A stretch of 64,000 nucleotides of DNA. Source: Nemertoderma westbladi (lineage: Eukaryota > Xenacoelomorpha > Nemertodermatida > Nemertodermatidae). Location of the stretch: positions 44,545 to 108,544 of the forward strand of contig JAUCBJ010007037.1 of NCBI GenBank assembly GCA_032718475.1. The letters run 5' to 3'. Both the position numbers and the translations under genes were made by a program. The notes beneath the pieces are model-generated. The model did not search any database and was not told the origin of the DNA. It saw only the letters and a program-made list of their open reading frames with translations. Below are positions 41,640-53,459 of the stretch, one piece after another (positions within the stretch are counted from its first letter, which is position 1; the number at the start of each line of letters is the position of its first letter).

Positions 41640-43269
41640 CAACATATGGAGTGGGTGTGTGACTCTATTATTTTATATTATTTTATTATTTTTATATTTC
41701 TGTATGTATTACTATGTAATTTTATTATAATCGTTTTCTTTAATTTTATTCAGTAGAATGTTATTTTAGCGATTATTTAGTAGATTAGTGCAATATATAT
41801 TCGCGTTTATTACTTAATTACGTATATATTATATTTAATGCGACGGCAAGAAATAATTCTTTTCCTCTTTCCTTACTGTCCGTATCATATTATAAATACG
41901 TGACTACAGTAAGATGAAATGTCCGTACTTATTAAAGTACAATAAAGCCACTACTATATTCAAGTATTATTGGTAGGCAGAGTATTATGAATGCAAAGTT
42001 CAGATCCTCGTGTCTCGGCTAAACCAAGCTCTGGGTAGACCTTGGAAACGACTTGCCTCTTCACACTGACATTGCTTCGTGCGATATTGCTCTCATACCG
42101 TATATTAAATAATACATATAGTAGCGTGATGTCCCTTTAACAGTAGCGTATAACGCAAAATAAATCTGTTAAACCCTTTGACCATCTGTCATTCTAGTCG
42201 ATTAAGATATCGCGGCACCCACCGATATACTTGAAAGACAAATTCTAGAATCAGTGGTTAACGTCCCCAGACAAGTTCTGGAATAAATCGGTGCCCATCT
42301 CAAATATTAATTATTTAATATTTGCAAATCTAATAAATCAAAATCTGTAAATTCAGATCCTTCAACAATTCTAGTCAATTAAGATATCGTAGCATTTACC
42401 GATATTCTTAAAAAGACAATTGTCATAGAATTAAGGATCTTGTGTCCCCAGACATATTCTAGAATCAAAATATGTCCATTTAATTATCAAATAATAAAAT
42501 TTCAGGGAATAATTTAAATTCATGCCTTTTAATGAATTTAATAAATTGCCATTTTTACGCAATTTATAACATTCCCAAAATTCCATTAATTAATAGATCA
42601 AGGGAGCGGAGATTTATCTTATTATGAGTATGAGTGTGCGAAGTCTCCCAAACATAGTCAATAGCCGATAAAATTCATAAAGTCATGTATAAAACAGGAC
42701 ATTGACTATTAAAGAATTACTATTAAATAACATCCCAGATCTGTATGCATGGGAATTACTCTAATTCTACCGCTAGCTTTGCATAATGTCACCATGGCAA
42801 CAACCACGCTAGAATTAGAATTGAGTTAAAAGAACAATAGAAAGCTTGTCCCATTGAATAGCATAGGGAATAAATAGTGCACTGATAGTATCCAAGGATA
42901 CATAATAATACAGTGACATTCTGGAAGGCATTGACTAACGGACAAATGGCCCGAATGTGCGTAGTTGTGACCAGTTGTGTGGTATTTGTGAGTTTATAGG
43001 TGAATGTTACTGCTAAGGTGTGTTTACAGTAGCTAGTCGCAATCGTAAAAGTAACCTAACTCTCCAAGGAAAACCTGAAGTACATCTAAGCCTTTGGGAC
43101 GGACAGTTGAGTGACTTGTGCCGGTTGTCGTTGTCGTTGTGCGGCTACGTCATTGGCGAAAGTACAGCGGCGACGACACATCGGTGCTGAGGATCTCGTA
43201 CTGTCCGGGGGTTGATTGGGGTAGGCAGCGACGCCCGCTCGCCTAAATATAAACTCATATATAGCAGAT
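41640..43269 (+). other. BEL-2 3' non-coding region
   Basis: AT-rich with many stops. Two related stretches at about 42190-42300 and 42365-42480 share AATTAAGATATCG-type and CCCCAGACA motifs, so there is an imperfect internal duplication. No gene seen. Confidence 0.5.
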
Positions 43270-43573
43270 ATGACGGAGTTGATAGAAGATGGTCTTAGTA
43301 TCGGGGAGCGATATACTCTACTTTTACAAGCGTTTGTTGATAGCTTAATACGCGGCGACGTTAGTCCAACTGCTGCGGAGGACGATGGTCGTTATATCGA
43401 ACTGCCAATGTCCCAAGAGCAGCTCGCGCGAGTTGGACTATAGAAAATTCGCTGCTCGATATACGCAGCGTAATGGTACGTATATGGTCTTCTTAACTAC
43501 TGGTCATCCTATCGATTTACATAATACGGACTATGTCGACTATATATCCTGCCCAGCGGAGTCGGAACCATAA
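43270..43573 (+). CDS. BEL-2 small accessory ORF pair (57 codons, then a +1-frame continuation)
   Basis: An ATG at 43270 opens 57 codons (MTELIEDGLSIGERY...) to a TAG at 43441. In the next frame an open stretch (usable ATG 43385, stop 43571) continues with ordinary protein-like composition (DYRKFAARYTQRNGTY). The two frames overlap near 43430. Either a frameshift broke one roughly 100-residue accessory ORF, or the shift is programmed. No motif is recognised. By position it parallels the extra ORF of BEL-1, but I see no sequence similarity. Confidence 0.35.
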
Positions 43574-44678
43574 ACTGAAATTCGAATGCGAAAATTCTAT
43601 TCGAAATCGACTCGAAAGAAAAGACACTAAAGAAACAAATAAACGCGGTAACTCCAACGTATATTTGGAATTCTTGATAGAAGCATTGTAACAACAAATA
43701 AATATCACCCGCGTTTCCCCTACCAGACGTGCGTCTTTGGTATTATTATGATAAATGCCCTAGACCCAACTAATAAACGGAAAGACATAAACATCCACGG
43801 AAACGTTGTGTTAAACATAGTTGTGCTCGTTATATTTACTGGAGTTTCGAGCGAAACTTGTTTGACGTATCACCTATGCTCACTCGGCTCGAACGATCCT
43901 GGAGTAAACCTACGATCAGAGTCCCGGAATACTCGGTCAAACCTCCTCATTCCTTAGTTGGACCTCAGACCTGCGATCCTGGTGGTGTCGCGGATCCTCG
44001 CGGACTGTATTCACTGTTCAAAGATCTAGTGCTACCCTAACAATTAATCGGTAACACTCCGACAGTGATTTCTAGCTAGCCGCCCATCTTACCTAGCCGG
44101 ATTGTGACGCGGACATTTAATATCGCCGTTTAACCCTTACCATCGTCCCGGCTTGACACGATATAACCTGTCACCAGAGTGGCGGAGAACGTTGTACCAA
44201 ACGAGTTAAACGCTATTCTACAAAGATCAGAAAGGAAACCTACGTTTGTTCAGATAAACGTAAGTTATAACAGCAAGTCCAAGCAATAAACGAATTGTCT
44301 TTATCTCAGTTCGATTGTGAAATCCAGAATCTCTAAGAAGATATCGCACTTAGACAACCCCATTCTCTGCGAGAGTTTTTGGATGAATGTATCCAGCTAC
44401 GAGCGGAGGAAAATCAGCTCGAGGAGAAGCATATCGAAACGGCGGATACCCCGACCATAATCCTACACCTTCTGATGCAATCATATTGCACCCTTCACCC
44501 AGGATTTATAGCCCTCCTAGTAAAGTGGCTCCCCCAAAGAGAAAAGGACTCTTGCTAGCCTCAAGAAACTGCGTAAACGCCGTCCGCGCAAAGAAACTAA
44601 CTGTTTAGAGTATCTTTATGTTTTAGAAACTGTGATTTTTATATTTTATAGACTGAATATCCCATTTTCTGGGAGCGG
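43574..44678 (+). other. BEL-2 3' region with short frames before the 3' LTR
   Basis: Short plus-strand frames at 43748-43957, 43858-44040 and 44387-44608 have plausible composition (the last ends in a basic PPKRKG ... RAKK stretch), and a helical, glutamate-rich reading lies around 44330-44440. None has a recognisable motif. They may be debris of deleted pol or of accessory genes. Confidence 0.3.
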
Positions 44679-45868
44679 TGTAAAAGCTTTTGCTGAATTG
44701 TCCGGTTATTTTTCCTTATTTTTCCCGTAAAATACTCTGTAGTTGGTTTACCAGGCATAAAAAGGCCGTGTCCTTGCTGTACTGGTGTTTTAGCGGACAT
44801 AAAAGCTATTTCTTCTGTATTTGTACTTTAGAGGACATAATCCGTAATTCCGTGACGTAAAAGCTCGATACTCTTGAAAACAGTGTCGCTACCATGACGA
44901 CGGCTAGCAGCTGATATTGCCACGTCGACGTTTCTTTGTTTCTTTGTTCTCTCGTTGTTCAGGTTGACCAATCAGAGCGTTTGTTGTCTCTGTGTTGGAG
45001 GTGTATACAGAAACTCAGTAGTTCAGTGTTATGTTTTGCCCAGAGCCTAAGAACCGGCTTTTGGCACCTCCGTTTTTTCAGTTTTTAGTCCTACACTAGT
45101 AGGCTTAATTATAAGGACATATATCCGTTATCTGCATACTGCATACTGCAGTACTGCATACACTGCATACTGTGTAACACTGTGCATACTTTTATATTGT
45201 TATACTGCTATTTACTGTCAGTTCTTCATAATATGGTTGATGAATTATTATATTTGGAATAACGACAAATAACCCCGAAAACCCAATATTCTTGATATAC
45301 CAAAGGTAAGAGAGAAAGGTTACAGATAAATGATTGCGACCTATGTTGAGTGGTTTGAAGTGAATCTAATGTTATTTGATAGACCCTACATGATTTGGTC
45401 CGTGTTCCTTTTATATGTGACTAAAATCAGTGAAGATCGGCAGATCAGTGTGCAGTATTGTGTAGCATTGTGTATGAGTGAGACTGATAACGAAGCATTT
45501 CCTAAAGAATGCGCCATATATGTGAATTGTAACTAAGCCATATCGTTGTGAGTAGTTTAAGTCATAACTCTGTTTGTATAGATAGAGCGCCACGTCCTAA
45601 AGGAACTGTTAATATTTCCCGAAGGTGAATAATATTGTCAGAGATTATATAATACTGTCAGTCGAATAATACATTAGGCTTACATAGCAATAAAATTAAG
45701 CCGTCGAACCCAATCTCCTGGGTATATCCAGCGGGTGAATGATCGCTCACAGATTGGTTTCGACTAGTGTAGTGAATTAAATACTTGTCATAGACTAAAG
45801 GTGATTTATTATCTAGAAGACATCCTAATTTGGCGGGTTAAACTGCCAAAGGTCTGAAAGCGCGAACA
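44679..45868 (+). repeat. BEL-2 3' LTR
   Basis: 1,190 bp, direct copy of 34061-35243. GGGAGCGG just upstream (44671-44678) is the likely polypurine tract. Confidence 0.9.
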
Positions 45869-46005
45869 CCCCCCATGTGCCGAACCAGAAGTGGAAGATT
45901 AAGTTAGCCTCCAACTCGTTTGATCTCGTAACTCGACTCACTGTTAATTCTCAACTAGAACACATCAATGAACATAAACTTTCGTGCCCTCACTGGGGGG
46001 AGTGA

Positions 46006-46138
46006 TGTAGCGTCCACTCGATGGCTTACCTATCGTTCGGATACTAAACTTGTTTCCTTGAGTATTACGTATTCTATAACATATAAAACACAACAATGTT
46101 TAACAATAATAAAATAGCTCACTAGTACGTTAGTTATT
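46006..46138 (+). repeat. Gypsy-1 3' LTR, first part
   Basis: Starts TGTAGCG after a purine tract (ACTGGGGGGAGTGA, 45992-46005) and matches 22924-23040 from CTTACCTATCG on, including the TATA-like ACATATAAAAC. It is interrupted at 46138 by LINE C. The remaining LTR end (TTATATGTGG...CCCCCACA) lies at 48899-48931. Confidence 0.8.
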
Positions 46139-48777
46139 GTTAATGTTTACTTTCCAACCGACAGTAGATCTTTAACTGCTGTGTCAGATGAGTTTTTAAC
46201 TATTCTTAATGATATACGAGAGATAATTACGAGACTTAATTGCTGTAATGTTATGTTGGTAGGAGACTTTAATGCCGACTCGTAATACAGCATATGTCGA
46301 ATTATTACAGACTTTTATTAATTCCCTTATATGTGGTCTACATATCCGGTCGATTTCACATACCTACACACTGTTAATAACAATTCATTTGCGTCTACAC
46401 TTGACCGTTTTTTAGTTTCGGGTGCATTGGCTGATAATTGTACAGATGGTGGGGTAACACACATTGGTGCAAATTTTTCTAATCATAGTCCGGTATTTGT
46501 TAAATGTAATATAGATAGTTTAGATAACGGTGGTGATACGGATCTGGCTTCACAAAATTTTATTGGTAAGCCAAGTTTTAGACGAGCCTCCAATGTTCAG
46601 AAATCTGAATTCTTCAATGTTTTAAGATCTAATGTAGATGGTATCGCTGGTATAAATTGTGCATTGTGCAATGATTTGTTTTGTGTCGATGTCTCTCATG
46701 TGAGTAATATTGAATCGTTTGCGTATAATCTGACAGAGGCGTTGAATGACGCATCGCAGTGTCTCCCTCGTCCCTCCCCTCCCAATAGTAGGACAGGTAC
46801 GCCGGTAATGCTTGGCTGGAATGAGCATGTCCGCCCTTATAAGGATGAATGTTTGTCAGGAGGCCTAATGAGTCACAGAGCAAATTTATTTCATAGAGCG
46901 CAATACAAATACGCAGTGCGGCGTTTGAAACGCAATGTAGATTCCATTCGTAGAGATAAATTCATGCAAGCCTGTCTAGAAAGTGGTTCCGATATTTTTG
47001 CTGAAATTAAGAGGCATAGGGGGAACCTATCCAACCTTAGTATGTCCGTGGATGGGGTCAATGACCCCAATGGGATTTCGGATAAATTTATTCCCAGCTT
47101 TATAATCAGAATTATAATGATGACATGTCTCATTTTGAATCTCTCATTAAAAACGGTATAGATAACTTAAATCATGAGGATATGGAATGTATAACCCCCC
47201 AGATAGTTTCTGCCGCAATAAATAAACTCCAGTCTGGTAAGTCCGATGTTGCGGGCAATTTTCATTCGGATTGTTTCTTGAACGCATCTGAGGTTTTATC
47301 GCATCCACTAGCGCAGTTGTTTAATGCTTGCCTGGTGCACGGTTTTGTTCCAAAGTTTCTTCTTATGTCATCGATAATTCCATTAATTAAGGATAAACTT
47401 GGCGATGCGGCAAGTTCGTCAAACTACCGCGCGATTGCAATATCGTCACTGATCCTGAAGACGTTTGAGTGGGTCATGGTTTTGTCTCAGGGAGAATCTC
47501 TGCAGGTAGACGAACTTCAGTTTGGGTTTCAAAAAGGTTCGAGTACGACGTCATGTAGTTGGGCAGCTAGTGGGGTGATCTCGTTCTATTCCCGATTCTC
47601 TACGCCGGTGTATGGTTGCTTCCTGGATTTATCTAAGGCGTTTGATATGGTCAACTGGGTTTCACTGTTTCTGGAATTGATTAAGAAAGGCTTCTCCTTG
47701 ATATTCCTTAGAATGTTGCTATTCATGTACCGCGGGCAAACGTGTTGGGTTAGACGGGGTTCATCATCCTCTGAAGAGTTCCCTATTACTAATGGTGTGC
47801 GGCAGGGGTCGGTGGCTTCACCGCTACTTTTTTGTGTAATCTTAAATACACTTGTTGTGCGTCTTAGGGATTCTGGAATTGGCTGCCACATTGGATCTAG
47901 GTATTTTGGGGTTTTAGTGTACGCGGACGACATTTTACTATTGTGTCCGTCTATTGCTGGTTTACAGAAAGTGTTGAATATATGTAGTAATTTCGCGGCC
48001 GAAAACAATATGTCTTTTAGTACCAACACGGACCCAAACAAAAGCAAAAGTAAGTGCATTCCTTTCGGTTTTTCTTGGTCACCTCCTAACTGTAATATTT
48101 TACTTAACAATACAGTATTGCCGTGGGTTAAACAGGCAACACACTTAGGTAATGTTTTTCATTTCAGTGGTAAATTTGGTGCAGACATTACCGTTAAACG
48201 TGGTAAATTTATAGGTAAATTGGTGAGCTTACGTAGGGAATTCTATTTTTTACATCCACATTGTTTATCAGTTTTGCAGCGTATTTACTGTACTAGTTTT
48301 TATGGCAGTACTCTGTGGGATCTGTGGTCAGATGATGTTGTACGTTTAATGACATCATGGCAAATTAATGTACGTTTGGTGTGGGGATTACCGGTAATTA
48401 CCCATCGTTACATAGTTGAGGGTATTGTGCCTTTTGTACATCCATACAGTATGTTATGTAGTAGATTTGTAACGTTTGCCCAGTCTCTATTATCTAGTAA
48501 TAAACCTTCCTTATATTTTTTAGCTTCACTAAGTTTGTTTGATTGTCGTACAGTTTCTGTTGCTAATTTGCGGCGTATTCGTAGTAAATGTAACGTAGAT
48601 TTCAGTTCCGTGTCTAAACATGTTTGTAATTCAGTTACTTGGTACCCTGACAATAGTTCCAATTCAATAATTCCGCTTTGTAGAGAAATTGTAGATTATA
48701 ATTTAGGTCTTTTAGAAATTCCCGGTTTCAGTTTGGAGGAAATTAATGCTATTTTATTAAATATATGTGCTAATTAA
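46139..48777 (+). pseudogene. LINE C endonuclease-reverse transcriptase
   Basis: The endonuclease end starts at 46139 in one frame with LVGDFNADS. After stops near 46283 the reading from 46331 gives STLDRFLVSGA and NHSPVFVKC, the C-terminal endonuclease blocks. A frame change at about 47125 leads into a 550-residue reverse transcriptase frame. Its blocks are NYRAIAISSLILKTFEWV, LQFGFQKGSSTTSC, CFLDLSKAFDMVNW, GVRQGSVASPLLF and VYADDILLL (about 47918). The C-terminal region is aromatic-rich and reaches a TAA at 48775. The reverse transcriptase part looks intact; the endonuclease is broken. Confidence 0.8.
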
Positions 48778-48898
48778 TCACTTGTCGATGTCTCATTTAC
48801 TCTTGTATTGCTATTCTATGTATTTTGTGCTATTTTACGTAGGGCCTACAACTCTGTACATATATATTTTTTTGTATAATGTACGAAATGGATTAAAT
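46139..48898 (+). mobile_element. LINE C inserted in the Gypsy-1 3' LTR
   Basis: 5'-truncated APE-type LINE between two halves of the LTR. Its 3' UTR is short and ends in AAATAAAT; no long tail is seen. The target duplication is at most about 4 bp (TATT). It differs from LINE A and the CR1-like LINEs by its YADD active site and the block STNTDPNKSKSKCI. Confidence 0.78.
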
Positions 48899-49389
48899 AA
48901 ATATTTATATGTGGCATTTACATCCCCCACAGTACGGTACCTGTTCACTTTGTAGGCCCATCAGCCATCAGTAGTTTCCATTAGATAGTGTCGTTGACCC
49001 GCTAGCTCGTATATACCCATATAAATCACACCGCGGCAAGTTACGGTATTTAGGTCCGTTAGCGATAGTTAGGATACGCTGCACGGGGATTATTTTCCCG
49101 TGAGTTTGGTCTGTATCTGTAGACTGTACATCTGCCTCACCGGTTAGAGGCCGGGCATCCTGTTTGTCTAGTTAGCCCGGGCATTTGATTCGCCCACGTA
49201 TTAGAATAGACATCAGTCTCCGTTCCTTCGCCAGTAGTAGTTTGTGTACTTAGTATCTGTTTATTTAGACGCCCTGGACTGGGATTTCTTATCAGATATT
49301 GTACGAGCCTGTATACACTGCTGGATTCTACAGTAAGGTACTTTGTTACTCGGAACCGTTAGGCGGTATACTACTGGACTTTACAGACA
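48899..49389. other. Gypsy-1 LTR end, then unassigned sequence
   Basis: 48899-48931 is the end of the Gypsy-1 3' LTR. From 48936 to 49389 I see no gene or repeat. Confidence 0.5.
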
Positions 49390-50001
49390 TTGAAAAGACT
49401 CCAATTCGTACAAAACTCCGCAGCCTGGTTACTGTGTGGTGTCAAGAAACATGACCACATTACACCAACATTACGAGATCTCCACTGGTTACCGATCTGT
49501 CGTAGAATAGAGTTTAAGATTGCAACGATAACCTTCAAATGCCTTCATGGCACACCACCATGTTACCTGCATAATCGGCTTACATTGTACAATCTCACGC
49601 GCGAACTACGTTCTACAGACAAGGGTCTACTTGTAATCCCACACTACCGCCTGGAACATTATGGTAAGCGAGCATTCTCAGTATCTGCCCCAACCATTTG
49701 GAATGAGCTACCTGATGACATACGAAACGCTGACTCCATTGGGATATTTAAAGCGAAACTCAAAACATAGCTTTACAGGCAGGAATACCGCAAAGCAACA
49801 ACCAATTGAATTATTGATGCCATCACTACTCTGTGCCAAATTACTTTTTAAAGAAATTTAACTCATTTATTGCCTAAGTATTTTTTAGAATGTTGTTTTA
49901 TTATGTATATGCAGGAAATCTACTTTTTACTTCTGGCGCCTTGTTTAAAGTTCATAGAAAGGCACGATATAAATATAAATATTATTATTATTATTATTAT
50001 A
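49390..50001 (+). pseudogene. L2-like LINE, 3' end
   Basis: Open frame of 126 codons with the L2/CR1 C-terminal signature: LQFVQNSAAWLLCG, HITPTLRDLHWLPICRRIEF, then GKRAFSVSAPTIWNELPDDI. The 3' UTR ends GGCACGATATAAATATAAA followed by ATT repeats (about 49980-50001), the typical L2-type terminus. 5'-truncated at about 49390. Confidence 0.8.
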
Positions 50002-50242
50002 TGAGCACAATTAATTGTCGCTTTTGTTCTTCACGGTAACGCTTTTGTTTTTCAGCGTTTGTTAACGTCATATTAATACCGGTAGCTGAAGTGATCAATC
50101 AAATAAAACCGGTAAACTTATTTTAACCAAAGACACGGAGCTGTACCAGTCACCAGTAGTCATGTGCAACAGTCACACAATAGGTCGACATACACTGCAG
50201 CACTGTACAGTAATGCACTACTGCACTAACTGTACTAACTTG

Positions 50243-50721
50243 AATAGGCTTTCCAGGATTTGAAAGTCACTGAGAATTAATCGGAAACTTAACGTCCGAT
50301 TATTTAGAGCAGCAGTAGTTCCAGTACTCCTCTATGGGACATTCACAAGAATGCTACGCCGGTTTCATTGTGAAGTACAATGCACACATCTCCAACCAGA
50401 CACTATAAAACATTGGAGGTGTCTCATTGGTTCCCCCAAGCTTGACACTAAATCGCCTCTGCTTTGCAGGACATTGCTTTCGCCGTGAGGACCAGCCAGT
50501 GCATAATCTTGTACTTTGGCAGCCTCATGGAGTGAATAAGCATGGTGGACAGCCCATGACTTTCTTGAGACGCATCTTAAAGGACACTGGCCTTGAAGAT
50601 GCGGATGATCTAGCAAATCTCATGGGTGATAGGGAGTTGTGGCGGCGCAATTTTGTTGACAAGCCGGGACGGCATTCTTAAAAATGCAGCTGCAATGCAG
50701 CATGCCGATACTAGTAGTAGT
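50243..50721 (+). pseudogene. LINE A, 3' fragment with internal deletions
   Basis: Starts abruptly at TTGAATAGGCTTTCCAGG and matches the LINE A C-terminus (FRREDQPVHNLVLWQPHGV ... DRELWRRNF). Small deletions occur at about 50337 and 50445. It ends with the family signature and ACTAGTAGTAG. No target duplication could be settled. Confidence 0.8.
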
Positions 50722-51498
50722 GTTGTGTAGGCTACACAACAACTAATTAGAACATTAATTGTTGTTTTTTGTTACGATTGGTTTTATATTTTCATATTGC
50801 ACTTTTTAAATAGCACAATTGTATAACACAGGTAGATTAAATCCTCTCAAAATTATTAAATTTAGAATTCCCGTAAAATTTTGACCATTAACATGTATCC
50901 ACAAGTAGTAGAATCTCAATGTAACAAATGTTACAAGATGTTTTAATTTGTTAATAAATTTAGTTACATATGAAAAAAGTTAGGTAGCGTATGGAAAAGC
51001 GTTAGGTAGCGTATGGAAAAACGTTAGGTAGTGTATGGAAAAACGTTAGGTAGCGTATGGAAAATATTTATGAACTTCAATAAATCTGCTGGAATCCAGA
51101 ATGACGGAGTGATATTTTATACAGTTGTGGATCATGACATAAATTCGAACTTTTAAAGGTTACAAAGCAAATACAACCTCTTTGCATTTGCACAATTTTG
51201 CATTTTGGATTTGCATTTATTTTTTAAAAAGATTCGAAGACAAAGTAACGTATGGAAGTAACGTACGTTTGAAATTTCTAAATTTATTTATTGAATTCCA
51301 TCTAATTGTAAACACCGAAATAGCGGTGTAAATCAAAAATAGTGATGTTACAAATCATATTTCATGAAATGTAATTGTCAAAAAACGTCCCAAAAAAGTT
51401 CCAAAAGTAGGGTTAAAAATGGTGCTATAACTCACTTTATTTTATTCGAACTACTTTATGAACTCGAAGAAGTTTCTTAAGGTGGTTATTAATTAGTG
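50722..51498. other. AT-rich region with a 22-bp tandem repeat
   Basis: About 50977-51063 contains four units of GTTAGGTAGCGTATGGAAAA with one or two extra bases (period about 22). A related ACGTATGGAAGTAACGTACG lies at about 51247. No gene. Confidence 0.65.
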
Positions 51499-52865
51499 TG
51501 CTAGCAGAAAAACGAAATCTGCCTAGCCGCGGCATGACTGGTCTTTATCTGTTGCAACAGCCAAGTGTGAGATCCAGCTTCACACTACAGCTGAGCAAAA
51601 GGTATGAGGTTCTTGCCTCTGAGGCGGCAGATCACTGTGAGGGCTATACTGCCTTCACAGAGGCAGTTAAGTTAGCAGCTGCAGAAACAGTTCCTGTATA
51701 CCCTGGAAACAGGAAACGGCCCCCCTGGACTAACAATAAAATTCAGAAGTGCTGAAATGACCCCTACAAGGTGAAGACTCAACAGACTACAGCGGCCAAG
51801 AATGCAGTTAAGGCTGATTCTAGGTCCCTGAACAGGCAGTACTCTGTAAATCTACAGGAGCTAATAAACCAACAGGTTGATGCCATCAATGATGCTGACG
51901 ACAGCAGGCAATCATCCCAGGCATGGAGATCGATCAACTTGCTTGCTGGTCGAAAAAGCCAACCAACCACCAAGTTTAAGGCTGAATCACCAGCCGATCG
52001 CCTCAATGGTTGGAAGGCCCACTTTGAAAAGCTCCTCAATAATGACAGGGTATTGCCTGATAACTTTATTGAAGTAAAATTGTCTGAGTCTGTACTCCCA
52101 GATATTCCCATTGGTGATATCTCCTTTGCAAAAGTGAAGGCTGCTGCAAAGAGCATTAAGACCAATCGTGCCAGTGGAGTAGATGGTGTTCCCCCTGAGG
52201 TCTTAAAATACCTGAGTGTTTAAAGCTCATCTATCCCATCCTTGTTCATAATTGTGGTTTACTATGTTCTATGCATGTTCTTAAATCATCACACTGATGA
52301 TTGGGTGATGGTAACCCCACCTACTGGCCCAAGGATTCGAGGAAATCCTGCCAAGTACCTAACCGATCTAGACTTTGCTGATGACTTAGAAGTACTCTCA
52401 GAATCATTAGAGGGAGCCCAACGGCCACTCAGCTCATTGGAACAAGCTGCTTCTAGTGTTGGTCTTTTTATTAACTCCAAAAAGAACAAAATTTTGACAG
52501 TTAACTTTGAAAGTCCTCAGCACATCTGTTCAGTCAGCAAGAGCAGCAATAGTTCCAGTACTCCTCTATGGAAGTCCATGCTGGGTTCTAACCCCTGAGG
52601 ACACCAAATCTATTGATGGCACATTCACAAGAATGCTATGCCGGGTTCACTGTGTCAAGTACAATGCGCACATCTCCAACCAGACACTATATAACCTTGG
52701 AGGTCTCTCATTGGTTCCCCCAAGCTTGGCACTAGAACAAAGCCTCCCCCGCTTTCAGGACATTGCTTTCGTCGTGAGGACAAGCCAGTGCATAATTTTC
52801 TGCTTTGGCTGCCTCATGGAGTTAATAAGCATGATACACAGCCCATTACATTCTTGAGACGCATC
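51499..52865 (+). pseudogene. LINE A copy with deletions, split by the TTAA element (5' piece)
   Basis: Covers the end of the endonuclease and the linker (SSFTLQLSKRYEVLASEAAD ... LINQQVDAINDADD ... KLLNNDRVLPDNF), then SGVDGVPPEV. A deletion at about 52238 removes much of the reverse transcriptase; the reading resumes at LDFADDLEVLSES. A second deletion lies at about 52525, and the C-terminus continues to 52865. The last 140 bp lie at 61923-62060, beyond the TTAA element. This copy shows the linker sequence that explains bases 1-194. Confidence 0.8.
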
Positions 52866-52887
52866 TTAAGGGGAGATAGTACCACAG

Positions 52888-53454
52888 GCAATCCCCATAC
52901 ATTTTACTATTAACGCATATGTACCCATTACGCTGGTTCTACAAGATGAAATTTCATGAAAATTTCCAGAAAGGCGGAGTAACTATCGAGGCACACCTGA
53001 AACCTAAAAAAAAATTTTTTGAATGAATTTTTTTTTGTGTCTATATTTGAGGGTCACTTAGTTGCACCAAAAACCAAAAATGACACATTTTCGAAGTTTA
53101 TATTAGAAATACATTTTGATAATTGTTTTAAAATATGTTTTAGAGGTTCCACAATTGTGTCTCACTACAACAAACCTGCTGCAAAAAAAATTTCAGCCAA
53201 TGCCATCAAACCGTTCTCAAAAAAAAGGTACATTTATTTCTAAATTTCACGAAAAATAAGATGCCGAAAAAACGCATTTTAAGTTTTCAAACCTTTCCAC
53301 TAATTTTATGTAAAATGTGGGAAATTTCAAAAATAAGCCAAAATATAAAAAACTACTCCAGCGAACCAAAATTTACGATTTAGGGGTTTTCGTAGTCGCT
53401 GAATTCATTACTGATATCTGTTTTAATGTTTGATGACATCTGGACTGCCTATCT
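52888..53454. other. TTAA element left interior, AT-rich
   Basis: No gene; a 74-codon plus-strand frame at 53019-53243 is AT-biased and unconvincing. The end (53380-53452) is one copy of the dispersed GGGGTTTTCGTAGTCGCTGA unit that recurs at about 58493, 58640 and 61362. Confidence 0.5.
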
Positions 53455-53459
53455 GCGCC

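Larger units (their letters stand above)
34061..45868 (+). mobile_element. BEL-2: 11.8-kb pol-deleted BEL/Pao-type LTR retrotransposon
   Basis: LTRs 34061-35243 and 44679-45868 with TG...CA ends and target duplication CCCCC (34056-34060, 45869-45873). It has a 2-kb leader, one 1,473-residue gag-protease frame and a 3-kb 3' region with small ORFs. Reverse transcriptase, most of RNase H and integrase are missing, but the end of RNase H is still fused in frame to the protease part. About six substitutions and a 7-bp repeat indel separate the LTRs, so it is recent. Confidence 0.9.
22924..48931 (+). mobile_element. Gypsy-1: old Ty3/Gypsy element carrying four later insertions
   Basis: Plus-strand Gypsy element whose parts lie at 22924-23585, 28677-31325, 32971-34060, 45869-46138 and 48899-48931. 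The gaps are Gypsy-2, LINE A, BEL-2 and LINE C, three of them with clear target duplications. Without the insertions it is about 5 kb: short LTR, gag, protease, reverse transcriptase, RNase H, integrase and LTR. A possible 4-bp duplication GTAC flanks it (22920-22923, 48932-48935). Several stops and frameshifts make it dead. Confidence 0.85.

Noticed and set aside
34061-45868. BEL-2 as a retrovirus-like element with env in the 43-44.6 kb region
   Set aside because: No signal peptide, transmembrane segment or furin-like site is visible in the short frames there.
46622-48662. Minus-strand frames opposite LINE C
   Set aside because: Antisense shadows of the endonuclease-reverse transcriptase.
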